Origin: a virus
IMG/VR virus record: IMGVR_UViG_3300009159_006930
Location: 1 to 25,600 of that record
Strand: one strand, 5' to 3'
DNA: 25,600 bases
In this document: positions 1-6,486 of the stretch, one piece after another
Layout of the letters: every line of letters begins with the position of its first letter
How positions within the stretch are numbered: position 1 is the stretch's first letter
Notes under the pieces: generated by a model
Told to the model about the DNA's origin: nothing
The model's input: the letters and a program-made list of their open reading frames with translations, nothing else
The model's database searches: none
Position numbers and translations under genes: made by a program

Positions 1-24
1 CGCATCGAATCCGAACACAAATAA
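1..24 (+). CDS. 3' end of an upstream gene (partial)
   Basis: Frame 1 stays open from the first base and ends in TAA at 22-24, three bases before the ATG at 28. Given the tight packing of all later genes this is probably the last seven codons of the preceding gene. Nothing can be said about its function. Confidence 0.35.
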   Translation, partial: RIESEHK

Positions 25-27
25 ATT

Positions 28-1557
28 ATGCTCACAGTATTAATTCTGGCCGCAGGTTATGGCCGCCGCATGGGACCTTTCAGTCGAATGGTCAACAAAG
101 GACTTATTCCCTACGATAACAAGCCATTGATTAGTCATATCATGGAGAAGTTCGACCCGGAAACTAAATTTGTCATTGCCTGTGGCCATATGGGACAACA
201 AGTCAAAGACTATGTGGGAGCCGTACACACAGATAAACAAGTGGTGTATGTGGATATACCCGACTACGCAGAAGGCAGTACTGGGCCAGCCACGACTATT
301 CAATTGTGTGCAGAACATATTAACGGAGCGTTCATATGGCTCAGTTGCGATACATTGTTTGACTTTGATTATAAAAACAAATTAGATCACAACTGGATCG
401 GTGTGCATCCAGTCAACAACGATATTGCACAAGACTACTGTTGGGTCCGACGTGACGGGGAAACTATCACAGAAATTAAAAATAAAGAACCCAGTAATCA
501 AGCCGTGGATGCGTTCATTGGTCTAATGTATTGCAAGGACATGCAGTATGTGGAAAACTTGCGGGCTGCGGGCGCTAAAGAAGCATATCAAGGGCTACTG
601 AGTAATCTAGAACTGCGGGCACATACTGTGCGTGAATGGAAAGATTTTGGCACTTATGACAAGTGGGTTGAACTGAGTGCAGGACTCAAAGAAGTCAGCT
701 TTCCCAAGCCCAACGAATTGTTTTACCATGACAACGGTAAAATTATCAAGTTTACCACAGACCAGACTTTGGCCGAAAAGAAAGTTGATCGTGCTGGATT
801 GAATCCCACAGTAATGCCCACAGGTATTAAACGCAGCGGACAGTTTTTGGTATATAACTTTGTCGAAGGCGATATCATTTACAACCAACTAACTCCTGAA
901 TTATTGGACAATCTGTTGGAGTGGGCCAACAAGGATCTATGGAAACGCAAGTGGTTTCCCAACACCGAAGACATCTGCAGGAATTTCTATTTCGACAAGA
1001 CCATGGATCGACTGGCCCAGTTCCGTGTCAAGTACAGCGACTGGAGCGAGCCCAGCACTGTTAATGGTGTGGCAGTTAAAAGCATCGACGAATATTTGAA
1101 GATGATAGATTGGGACAGCCTTTGCAGCAACACCCAATGGGCATTTATACACGGCGACTTTCAATTTGAAAATATAATTTACAATTCAATAACTGACAAG
1201 TTTACCTGTATTGATTGGCGCACAGATTTTGGCGGCGACAGCTACGGCGATTTGTACTACGATTTGGCTAAAATGGCGGGCGGCATGATACTGGACTATC
1301 AAGCAGTCAAAGCAAACAAGTTAGAATACTCGGAGTCAAATGATAATGTTACGCTGAACGATTGCGCCGTTCCGGACGGGCTGGTTTATGTAAGTCAGCT
1401 GGCAGAATTTTGTATAGCATCAGGTTTGGACTGGACAAAGGTTCAGCTGCTATGGTGCATTATATATCTTAATATGAGTCCGTTACACGATGCACCATTT
1501 GACAAATATCTGTTTGCATTGGCGCAGCTACAATTTTCAAGGTATTTCCAAAAATGA
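28..1557 (+). CDS. Fused nucleotidyltransferase and APH/choline-kinase-like phosphotransferase
   Basis: A 509-residue two-domain protein. Residues 1 to about 225 look like a sugar-phosphate or choline-phosphate nucleotidyltransferase: the N-terminus carries the LAAGYGRRM glycine-rich NTP-binding loop, followed by K24 and a P-x-x-NKPLI segment, and WLSCDTLFDFD fits the metal-binding Asp region. Residues 230-509 resemble the aminoglycoside phosphotransferase/choline kinase fold: the Brenner motif HGDFQFEN starts near residue 375 and the metal-binding IDW lies near 394, so both catalytic Asp are present. The family architecture recalls LicA/LicC-type or HddA/HddC-type enzymes that phosphorylate and then nucleotide-activate a sugar or alcohol; which substrate is used is not visible. 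The gene ends in an ATGA overlap with the AroE-like gene and opens the cassette at 28-4830. Confidence 0.8.
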   Translation: MLTVLILAAGYGRRMGPFSRMVNKGLIPYDNKPLISHIMEKFDPETKFVIACGHMGQQVKDYVGAVHTDKQVVYVDIPDYAEGSTGPATTIQLCAEHINGAFIWLSCDTLFDFDYKNKLDHNWIGVHPVNNDIAQDYCWVRRDGETITEIKNKEPSNQAVDAFIGLMYCKDMQYVENLRAAGAKEAYQGLLSNLELRAHTVREWKDFGTYDKWVELSAGLKEVSFPKPNELFYHDNGKIIKFTTDQTLAEKKVDRAGLNPTVMPTGIKRSGQFLVYNFVEGDIIYNQLTPELLDNLLEWANKDLWKRKWFPNTEDICRNFYFDKTMDRLAQFRVKYSDWSEPSTVNGVAVKSIDEYLKMIDWDSLCSNTQWAFIHGDFQFENIIYNSITDKFTCIDWRTDFGGDSYGDLYYDLAKMAGGMILDYQAVKANKLEYSESNDNVTLNDCAVPDGLVYVSQLAEFCIASGLDWTKVQLLWCIIYLNMSPLHDAPFDKYLFALAQLQFSRYFQK

Positions 1558-2309
1558 ATCTGCAAAGTGCAATCGATTGGCAATCCAAGAGCAAACTGTT
1601 TGTAAGTCTTGCGGCCAAGCCCGGTAAGACTGGCGAGACTTTTTATAAAACACTGTTCGATCATCACAGCATTGACGCTGATTATGTGGCCTGCGTTTGC
1701 ACAGACTTGGCACAAGACATGCAGTTGATTCGTCGTCATTGCGCAGGTGCCAGCATTACTATGCCGTTTAAGCGCACTGCGGCACATTTTGTGGATACCA
1801 CAGTATCTCCAGTCGCTAGTGCAATCACACCCATCAACACTGTGGTCAACCGAGATGGTATTTTAACTGCTTATAACTGCGATTATCTAGGATTAGCAGA
1901 TGTGGCAGCACAGAATTTCAAAGGTCTGCATGTGGTTATACTAGGAGATGGGGCCATGTCAGAAAACGCATATTTGTTGTGCAAAGATGCTAAAATAACA
2001 TCTGTCAGCAGACGCAAAGGCACATGGCATTTGCGCAATACTTTATGCAATGTGCTGATTAATACTACCAGTATTGGCATGGGCACCGATGAAAGTCCCG
2101 TGGATTATATCAACGCTGAAACAATAATAGATTGCGTTATTGGCAATACCAAGTTGATTAACTCTGCAAAATCCATGGGAGCAAAAGTAATTTCAGGTGC
2201 CGAAATATATAAAGCACAATTCAAACATCAATTTAAGTGCTACACCAATCAAGAACCAGACTGCGCAGTAGTTGATGCTGTGGCCCAACAATTATTCGAT
2301 TATGTTTAA
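1554..2309 (+). CDS. AroE-like (shikimate/quinate dehydrogenase family) oxidoreductase
   Basis: A 251-residue protein with the main landmarks of shikimate dehydrogenases in order. SITMPFK at about residues 67-73 matches the family's N-V-T-x-P-x-K with the catalytic Lys. NTVVNRDG followed by YNCDYLG near 109 matches the substrate-binding Asn and catalytic Asp. VVILGDGAMSENA near 126-138 is a degenerate version of the G-A-G-G-A nucleotide-binding loop, and NTTSIGMG near 170 matches N-x-T-x-x-G-M. Length is slightly below the usual 270. It is placed between a sugar nucleotidyltransferase-kinase and a KdsC-like phosphatase, so I infer that it oxidises or reduces a sugar or cyclitol-like polyol and not shikimate itself. 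Overlaps the previous gene by 4 bases (ATGA) and the next by 8. Confidence 0.75.
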   Translation: MNLQSAIDWQSKSKLFVSLAAKPGKTGETFYKTLFDHHSIDADYVACVCTDLAQDMQLIRRHCAGASITMPFKRTAAHFVDTTVSPVASAITPINTVVNRDGILTAYNCDYLGLADVAAQNFKGLHVVILGDGAMSENAYLLCKDAKITSVSRRKGTWHLRNTLCNVLINTTSIGMGTDESPVDYINAETIIDCVIGNTKLINSAKSMGAKVISGAEIYKAQFKHQFKCYTNQEPDCAVVDAVAQQLFDYV

Positions 2310-2772
2310 GTATTTCATTTCAGACATAGACGGCTGTTTAAATGACGGCAGAATTTATTGGGACGCCCAGGGGCAAAAGCCTTTTAAAGCATTTGGTAAC
2401 TATGATCACGATGGTGTCAAGTTATTACGAGATCATGTCAAACTAATTTTTATCAGCGCAGATCGACATGGGTGGGACATATTGCAATCTCGAGTTGCAG
2501 ACCATATGAAATGCGAATTGCATTATGTGCCCGAAGCTGATCGATACAACTTCGTGGCGCAGTACGGATTCAACGAAGTTGCTTATATGGGAGATGGTAT
2601 ATTTGACGCCAAGATTATTCGTGCAGCCAAATTGGGAATCGCACCAGCACAGGCAAGAATTGAAGCCAAACAGGCAGCAGATTACATTACACCCAGCAAC
2701 GGCGGCGAAGGAGCATATCTGGATGCTTGCGTACATATTATGAAACAAATGGAAATACCTTATGAATTTTAA
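2302..2772 (+). CDS. KdsC-like HAD-family sugar phosphatase
   Basis: A 156-residue protein of the class C0 HAD phosphatases that includes KdsC (KDO-8-phosphate phosphatase) and the C-terminal domain of bacterial CMP-acylneuraminate synthases. Motif I is DIDGCLND (D8 nucleophile, D10 acid/base), motif II Ser lies in FISADRHG, and motif IV is YMGDGIFD near residues 95-102. TPSNGGEGAYLDAC near the C-terminus matches the glycine-rich tail typical of KdsC. The ATG at 2302 is preferred over upstream in-frame TTG 2272 or ATG 2275 because it puts the first Asp at the usual distance from the N-terminus and gives an 8-base overlap. Its likely substrate is an acidic keto-sugar phosphate, by family; the exact one is unknown. 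Confidence 0.85.
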   Translation: MFKYFISDIDGCLNDGRIYWDAQGQKPFKAFGNYDHDGVKLLRDHVKLIFISADRHGWDILQSRVADHMKCELHYVPEADRYNFVAQYGFNEVAYMGDGIFDAKIIRAAKLGIAPAQARIEAKQAADYITPSNGGEGAYLDACVHIMKQMEIPYEF

Positions 2773-3739
2773 TCTAGGTTTTGGGCCAATGAGCTCGATA
2801 GTCAACGATGTTTTGGCACGATACGCCAAAGACCGACAACGACCAGTAATGTTTATTGCCAGCCGTAATCAAATTGATGCCGACAGTGGTTATGTAATGC
2901 GAACCAAACAATTTGCAGAGCAGATATATCCTTTACGCAGTGACCACCTAATGCTGTGCAGAGATCACTGTGGGCCATATTTTCTAGATATCGAAAAAAG
3001 TCTTGGCATACGAGCAGCAGTTGAAGCCACCAAGCGTACAATTTCTGCAGACATTGAAAACGGATTTGACCTTATACACATAGATACCAGTCGCTGCGAC
3101 AATCCTTACCAAGTTGCAGATGAACTGTTTAATTTTAGCTTGAACTTAAATCCCAATATTAAATTTGAATTCGGCACTGAAGAAAATGTCGGAGTTGCTG
3201 CTGGTGTAAAGAAGTATCAAGACGATGTTAGATTTGCCAGTCAATTTCCCAATATGCAATTTGTGGTAGCACAAACAGGCAGCTTGGTCATGGAAGACAG
3301 GCAAGTGGGCAGTTTTGATGTGCCCATGGTTAAAAAATTAGCCAAGTTTGCTGAGTCGGCTGGCATTAAGTTAAAAGAACACAATGCAGACTATTTGACT
3401 GCCGCACAGGTTGCACTGCGTAAACAAGCAGGAGTTCATGCTTGCAATATTGCACCACAGCTGGGAGTTATACAAACTAAAACTGTACTGGCGTTGGCTG
3501 ATCAGTATGATGTGGACACTGGCTATTTTAAACAGCGTGTGTTGGACAGCGGAAAATGGCGCAAGTGGATCATTGACGGTGACGACTCTGTTAAGATTGC
3601 AGTGGCTGGTCATTATTGTTTCACTGAGCAAGAATATCATACGCTGGAAGACAAGATAAACTCACACTGTGATGTGGCCAAGGAAATAGAGCAGGCAATA
3701 CACTCCTGCTTAGATTTATACTACGAGAATTTACTATGA
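2762..3739 (+). CDS. GatZ/KbaZ-like tagatose-bisphosphate aldolase-type protein
   Basis: A 325-residue protein that resembles GatZ/KbaZ, the TIM-barrel partner subunit of class II tagatose-1,6-bisphosphate aldolase. Matching landmarks are FIASRNQIDADSGY (residues about 31-44, family ANRNQVD..GGY), MLCRDHCGPYF (family LGGDHLGPN.W), HIDTSRCDNP near 114-123 (family HLDCSM.CADDP) and FEFGTEENVGVAAG near 137-150 (family YVIGTEVP.PGG). It is shorter than GatZ (about 420). By position it could make or cleave a keto-sugar phosphate in the same pathway as the KdsC-like phosphatase. No catalytic GatY-type partner is seen in the window. Overlaps the previous gene by 11 bases and the next by 4. Confidence 0.7.
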   Translation: MNFNLGFGPMSSIVNDVLARYAKDRQRPVMFIASRNQIDADSGYVMRTKQFAEQIYPLRSDHLMLCRDHCGPYFLDIEKSLGIRAAVEATKRTISADIENGFDLIHIDTSRCDNPYQVADELFNFSLNLNPNIKFEFGTEENVGVAAGVKKYQDDVRFASQFPNMQFVVAQTGSLVMEDRQVGSFDVPMVKKLAKFAESAGIKLKEHNADYLTAAQVALRKQAGVHACNIAPQLGVIQTKTVLALADQYDVDTGYFKQRVLDSGKWRKWIIDGDDSVKIAVAGHYCFTEQEYHTLEDKINSHCDVAKEIEQAIHSCLDLYYENLL

Positions 3740-4830
3740 TTGTTTGGTTTAATTGTAAAATAAGCGATATTCGCCCCAACCCGCAGCCGCGTTATCATTT
3801 GAGAGATGACAACAGATTTGACATTGCTCGTTATAGCTTTGCAAGTTTTGTTCCCGTATTGCCTTTGATTAGCAAAATTGTTTTTAATTTGGAAATGGCC
3901 GATGGTCACTCACATCAACAAGCAGAAATGGAAGAGTGGCTACGCAAAATCTTCCCGGAAGATAAATTAATTATCAATTGGTATCGATGCAATAATATTG
4001 CGCAGTGGCGGGAAATGCAGGCCGTATTCAATAAAATCGATGATGATCTGATATTTCCTGCAGGCAATGAAGATCATATCTTCATGGATAGTGATATTAG
4101 TGTTTTAAAATATTGCGTGGACAATATGAAAAGTCCAAAATTTACAACAATTAATGCCACTATCATGACTAGTCATTGGCCCGAAAGTGTCAGAGCAGCA
4201 CATTATTTTAATGGTATCCACCTTGATCATCATCCCTGGGTTAGTTATTCCATAGGAAATAACGACGCCATTCGTATAATGAGGAAGGAATTCTTTGATT
4301 GGTATATAGATCAAGTAAAAGATTCCGATATGTTTGTTTTCAGAACAGAACACTGGAATGCAATTACTCTGCCAGAAAATTTTCTTCTGGTACCAACTAA
4401 AGAACAATTTAGGCATTTTGATGGATATACTCATGTTGGAATCGGAGCTGATTATGCGCCTCCTTTGGAAATTCCTCCTGGATTCTTTGAAGAAAGCATC
4501 ACAATAAAATACGGATTCGATAAACACGATCCAAAATGCGTAAACATCAATCCCCTGACTGAAAATTTGTATGCTGCTGATGGTCAAGGCACAGACTATA
4601 AATGGTGCATAGAAGATATTCCAGCTTTTTGGAAATCTTACATAAAAGAAATCATCACAGCACCCGGCATCGACGAGTCCGCAATGAAAGAAGCGAGAGA
4701 TATAAATTTACTGACCATGAGTAGACTGCATTTCGATTGGCCACATTATGGAATTCGATTTGATGAATCAAATTATCCACCTGTTGCGTGGTTAAACCCG
4801 CACATGCTTCTGGCAGAATTCAGTGATTGA
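3736..4830 (+). CDS. Unknown protein, possible glycosyltransferase
   Basis: A 364-residue protein that I do not recognise with certainty. It has no signal peptide or membrane segment. An acidic stretch with DDDLIFPAGNEDHIFMDSD near residues 100-118 resembles the DxD-type metal-binding region of GT-A glycosyltransferases, and the central part is rich in His and Trp, but a Rossmann-type start is not obvious. It starts in an ATGA overlap with the aldolase gene and closes the sugar cassette, so a transfer step is a reasonable guess and no more. From about base 3950 the gene is visibly more AT-rich than the cassette genes before it. The last codon and stop (TGA 4828-4830) form part of the promoter for the next unit. 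Confidence 0.6.
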   Translation: MIVWFNCKISDIRPNPQPRYHLRDDNRFDIARYSFASFVPVLPLISKIVFNLEMADGHSHQQAEMEEWLRKIFPEDKLIINWYRCNNIAQWREMQAVFNKIDDDLIFPAGNEDHIFMDSDISVLKYCVDNMKSPKFTTINATIMTSHWPESVRAAHYFNGIHLDHHPWVSYSIGNNDAIRIMRKEFFDWYIDQVKDSDMFVFRTEHWNAITLPENFLLVPTKEQFRHFDGYTHVGIGADYAPPLEIPPGFFEESITIKYGFDKHDPKCVNINPLTENLYAADGQGTDYKWCIEDIPAFWKSYIKEIITAPGIDESAMKEARDINLLTMSRLHFDWPHYGIRFDESNYPPVAWLNPHMLLAEFSD

Positions 4831-4855
4831 CTTTGCCAACAAAACACTATATAAT
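4827..4855 (+). promoter_or_regulatory. Sigma70-type promoter
   Basis: TTGACT at 4827-4832 and a perfect TATAAT at 4850-4855 are separated by exactly 17 bases. It lies in the only gap between the sugar cassette and the DsbA-like gene, 20 bases before the ATG at 4875, with AGGAG at about 4864-4868 as ribosome binding site. The -35 box includes the TGA stop codon of the upstream gene. Confidence 0.8.
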
Positions 4856-4874
4856 AACTTTTTAGGAGAACACT

Positions 4875-5141
4875 ATGTCAGATTACGACCGCACATTCAA
4901 CGGCGAAGCCAAAATTAAACTTACTCAACTCGTCAACGAGGGCATGGGTGTACTACAAGAGATCGAAGATCTCACCGTGGGTCTAAACGAAACTATTAAA
5001 GCAATTGCAGAAGAGTTGGAAATCAAACCAGGTACACTGAAAAAAGCTGTTAAGATTGCTTACAAAGCCAAACTTGGTGAAACAAATCGTGATCACGACG
5101 AGCTGAATACTATTCTTGAAACAGTTGGTAAAACACTTTGA
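4875..5141 (+). CDS. dsbA: DsbA-like small dsDNA-binding protein
   Basis: An 88-residue acidic, helical protein. Its size and pattern (GEAKIKLTQLV, an IxxIAEELEIKPGTLKKAVKIAYK helix-turn-helix-like middle, then an acidic helix ending in a short tail) resemble T4 DsbA (89 residues), a double-stranded DNA-binding protein that binds near late promoters. No catalytic motif is present. It has its own promoter (4827-4855) and a good AGGAG ribosome binding site, which fits strong expression of a small binding protein. The assignment rests on size, secondary-structure pattern and the T4-like context and not on a unique motif. Confidence 0.6.
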   Translation: MSDYDRTFNGEAKIKLTQLVNEGMGVLQEIEDLTVGLNETIKAIAEELEIKPGTLKKAVKIAYKAKLGETNRDHDELNTILETVGKTL

Positions 5142-5428
5142 ACAATGTCCTTTCAGGGATAATTGACTGGATCCGAGATGATTATCGCACTCATCCTTTT
5201 CGCTTTGTTGTCGAGCTACTTGCTTGGGGCATTAGTATCGGGTGTAGTATCACAATGGCACTTACGGTACCCAATCCTCCACTTATTACTCTGTATCCTG
5301 TGTGGATTCTCGGTTGTAGCATGTACGCTTGGGCTGCTTATACTCGCAAGAGCTTTGGTATGATTGCCAACTACTTACTGCTGGTTACAATTGATTCTGT
5401 TGGTTTATTTAGGATGCTGTATATTTAA
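5138..5428 (+). CDS. Small integral membrane protein
   Basis: A 96-residue protein with a short basic/acidic N-terminal segment (SGIIDWIRDDYRTHPFRF) and three hydrophobic helices at about residues 22-43, 48-67 and 76-95. It resembles small conserved membrane proteins of T4-like phages of aquatic bacteria; a distant link to the PnuC fold is possible but not shown. The start is a TTG overlapping the previous stop (TTGA), the only in-frame start that keeps the conserved-looking N-terminus; the nearby ATG at 5145 is in another frame and stops after five codons. Function unknown; it may act on the host inner membrane. Confidence 0.7.
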   Translation: MNNVLSGIIDWIRDDYRTHPFRFVVELLAWGISIGCSITMALTVPNPPLITLYPVWILGCSMYAWAAYTRKSFGMIANYLLLVTIDSVGLFRMLYI

Positions 5429-6486
5429 TGGCTAATATTATACCAATAAAAGCATCATTCCCAAAAAAGCAACTACAAGATCTTTATTGTTTAAGTCCAT
5501 TTATCAACATTCATATTGAGGTAAATGGATCAGTGTCGCTATGTGGCTGTCCGGGCTGGGGAGATCTATCAATTGGTAATATTTTTGAAACACCACTGAT
5601 TGATTTACTGTCTTCCCCGAAGGCCGTGGCAATACGAGAAAGTGTTATTACTGGCACATATGAGTTTTGCAATGAAAAACAATGTGCTGTTCTAATCAAC
5701 AATGAGCTCAATACCAAAGAGACTGTGCCAGACAATGTTAGTTTGCTACTACAAGACAGTACAAAGTTTGATTTGCCATATGAAATAAAAATAAATGGAG
5801 ATAAAACTTGCAATTTAAGTTGTCCAAGTTGTAGAACTTCGATATATAAATCTAGCGAAGATGAAATTGCAAATCAGCAAAAATTGGGACTGATATTATT
5901 CAATAACATTTTTGATAAACCATCAGATAAGTTAATAATGGTGGGCACATCTGGTTCGGGCGAAGTGTTTGCCAGCCCTATGCTGCTCAATTTGCTTGCT
6001 AATATTACATTAGATAAATTTCCAAATTTTAAATTAGAGCTGCATACTAACGGATTACTGAGTCAAAAATTTTGGCACAAGATACAACATTTAGAACCAG
6101 CCATAGAAAAAGTAGTGGTATCAATTGATGCGGCATCAAAAGAAACTTACGAAACCGTGAGAAGGGGCGGCAAGTGGGAAGATCTTCGATCTTCGCTGGA
6201 TTTTTTAAAAACCATGAAGCGTAAAATTAAATTTGAATTTAATGGACGAATGATATTTCAAAAAGAAAATTATAAAGATGCTGTGGATTTTTATCATTTT
6301 TGTAAGTCATACAATATAGATCGAGTAGAATATTCTAGGCTTATTAGCTGGAACACATGGAATAAACTTGAGTTTCAACAGCAAGATGTGTTACACTTAA
6401 TGCATGATGAAAGACCGATGGCATTGAAACAGATACAACAACTACAACTCTTACCCGGTGTGTGGTTCGAAGGGAACTTTGAATGA
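5428..6486 (+). CDS. Radical SAM protein with N-terminal SPASM-like cysteine domain (copy 1)
   Basis: A 352-residue iron-sulfur enzyme. The radical SAM motif C-x3-C-x2-C is at C128, C132, C135, followed by a GSGE segment and an HTNG motif typical of the SAM-binding barrel, and VSIDAASKETYETVRRGG as in SPASM-family enzymes. Unusually the auxiliary-cluster-like region comes first: C21, C39, C41, C81 and C86 surround NGSVSLCGC and SIGNIFETPLIDLLSS, phrases normally found in the C-terminal SPASM domain. A paralog with the same cysteine spacing sits just after the polymerase gene. Substrate unknown; peptide or sugar modification are both possible for the family. The TAATG start overlaps the previous stop by one base; the end overlaps the polymerase gene (ATGA). 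Visibly AT-rich. Confidence 0.85.
   Translation: MANIIPIKASFPKKQLQDLYCLSPFINIHIEVNGSVSLCGCPGWGDLSIGNIFETPLIDLLSSPKAVAIRESVITGTYEFCNEKQCAVLINNELNTKETVPDNVSLLLQDSTKFDLPYEIKINGDKTCNLSCPSCRTSIYKSSEDEIANQQKLGLILFNNIFDKPSDKLIMVGTSGSGEVFASPMLLNLLANITLDKFPNFKLELHTNGLLSQKFWHKIQHLEPAIEKVVVSIDAASKETYETVRRGGKWEDLRSSLDFLKTMKRKIKFEFNGRMIFQKENYKDAVDFYHFCKSYNIDRVEYSRLISWNTWNKLEFQQQDVLHLMHDERPMALKQIQQLQLLPGVWFEGNFE

Noticed and set aside
4690-4710. TATAAATT as a T4-type late promoter
   Set aside because: It lies inside the coding sequence at 3736-4830, is not a full match, and is not placed before any gene.
5163-5363. A 66-residue hydrophobic frame overlapping the membrane protein at 5138
   Set aside because: It looks like a membrane protein too, but the 5138 frame joins both neighbours exactly by stop-start overlaps and has the conserved-looking N-terminus. 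The hydrophobicity is probably a frame-shift echo of T-rich codons.
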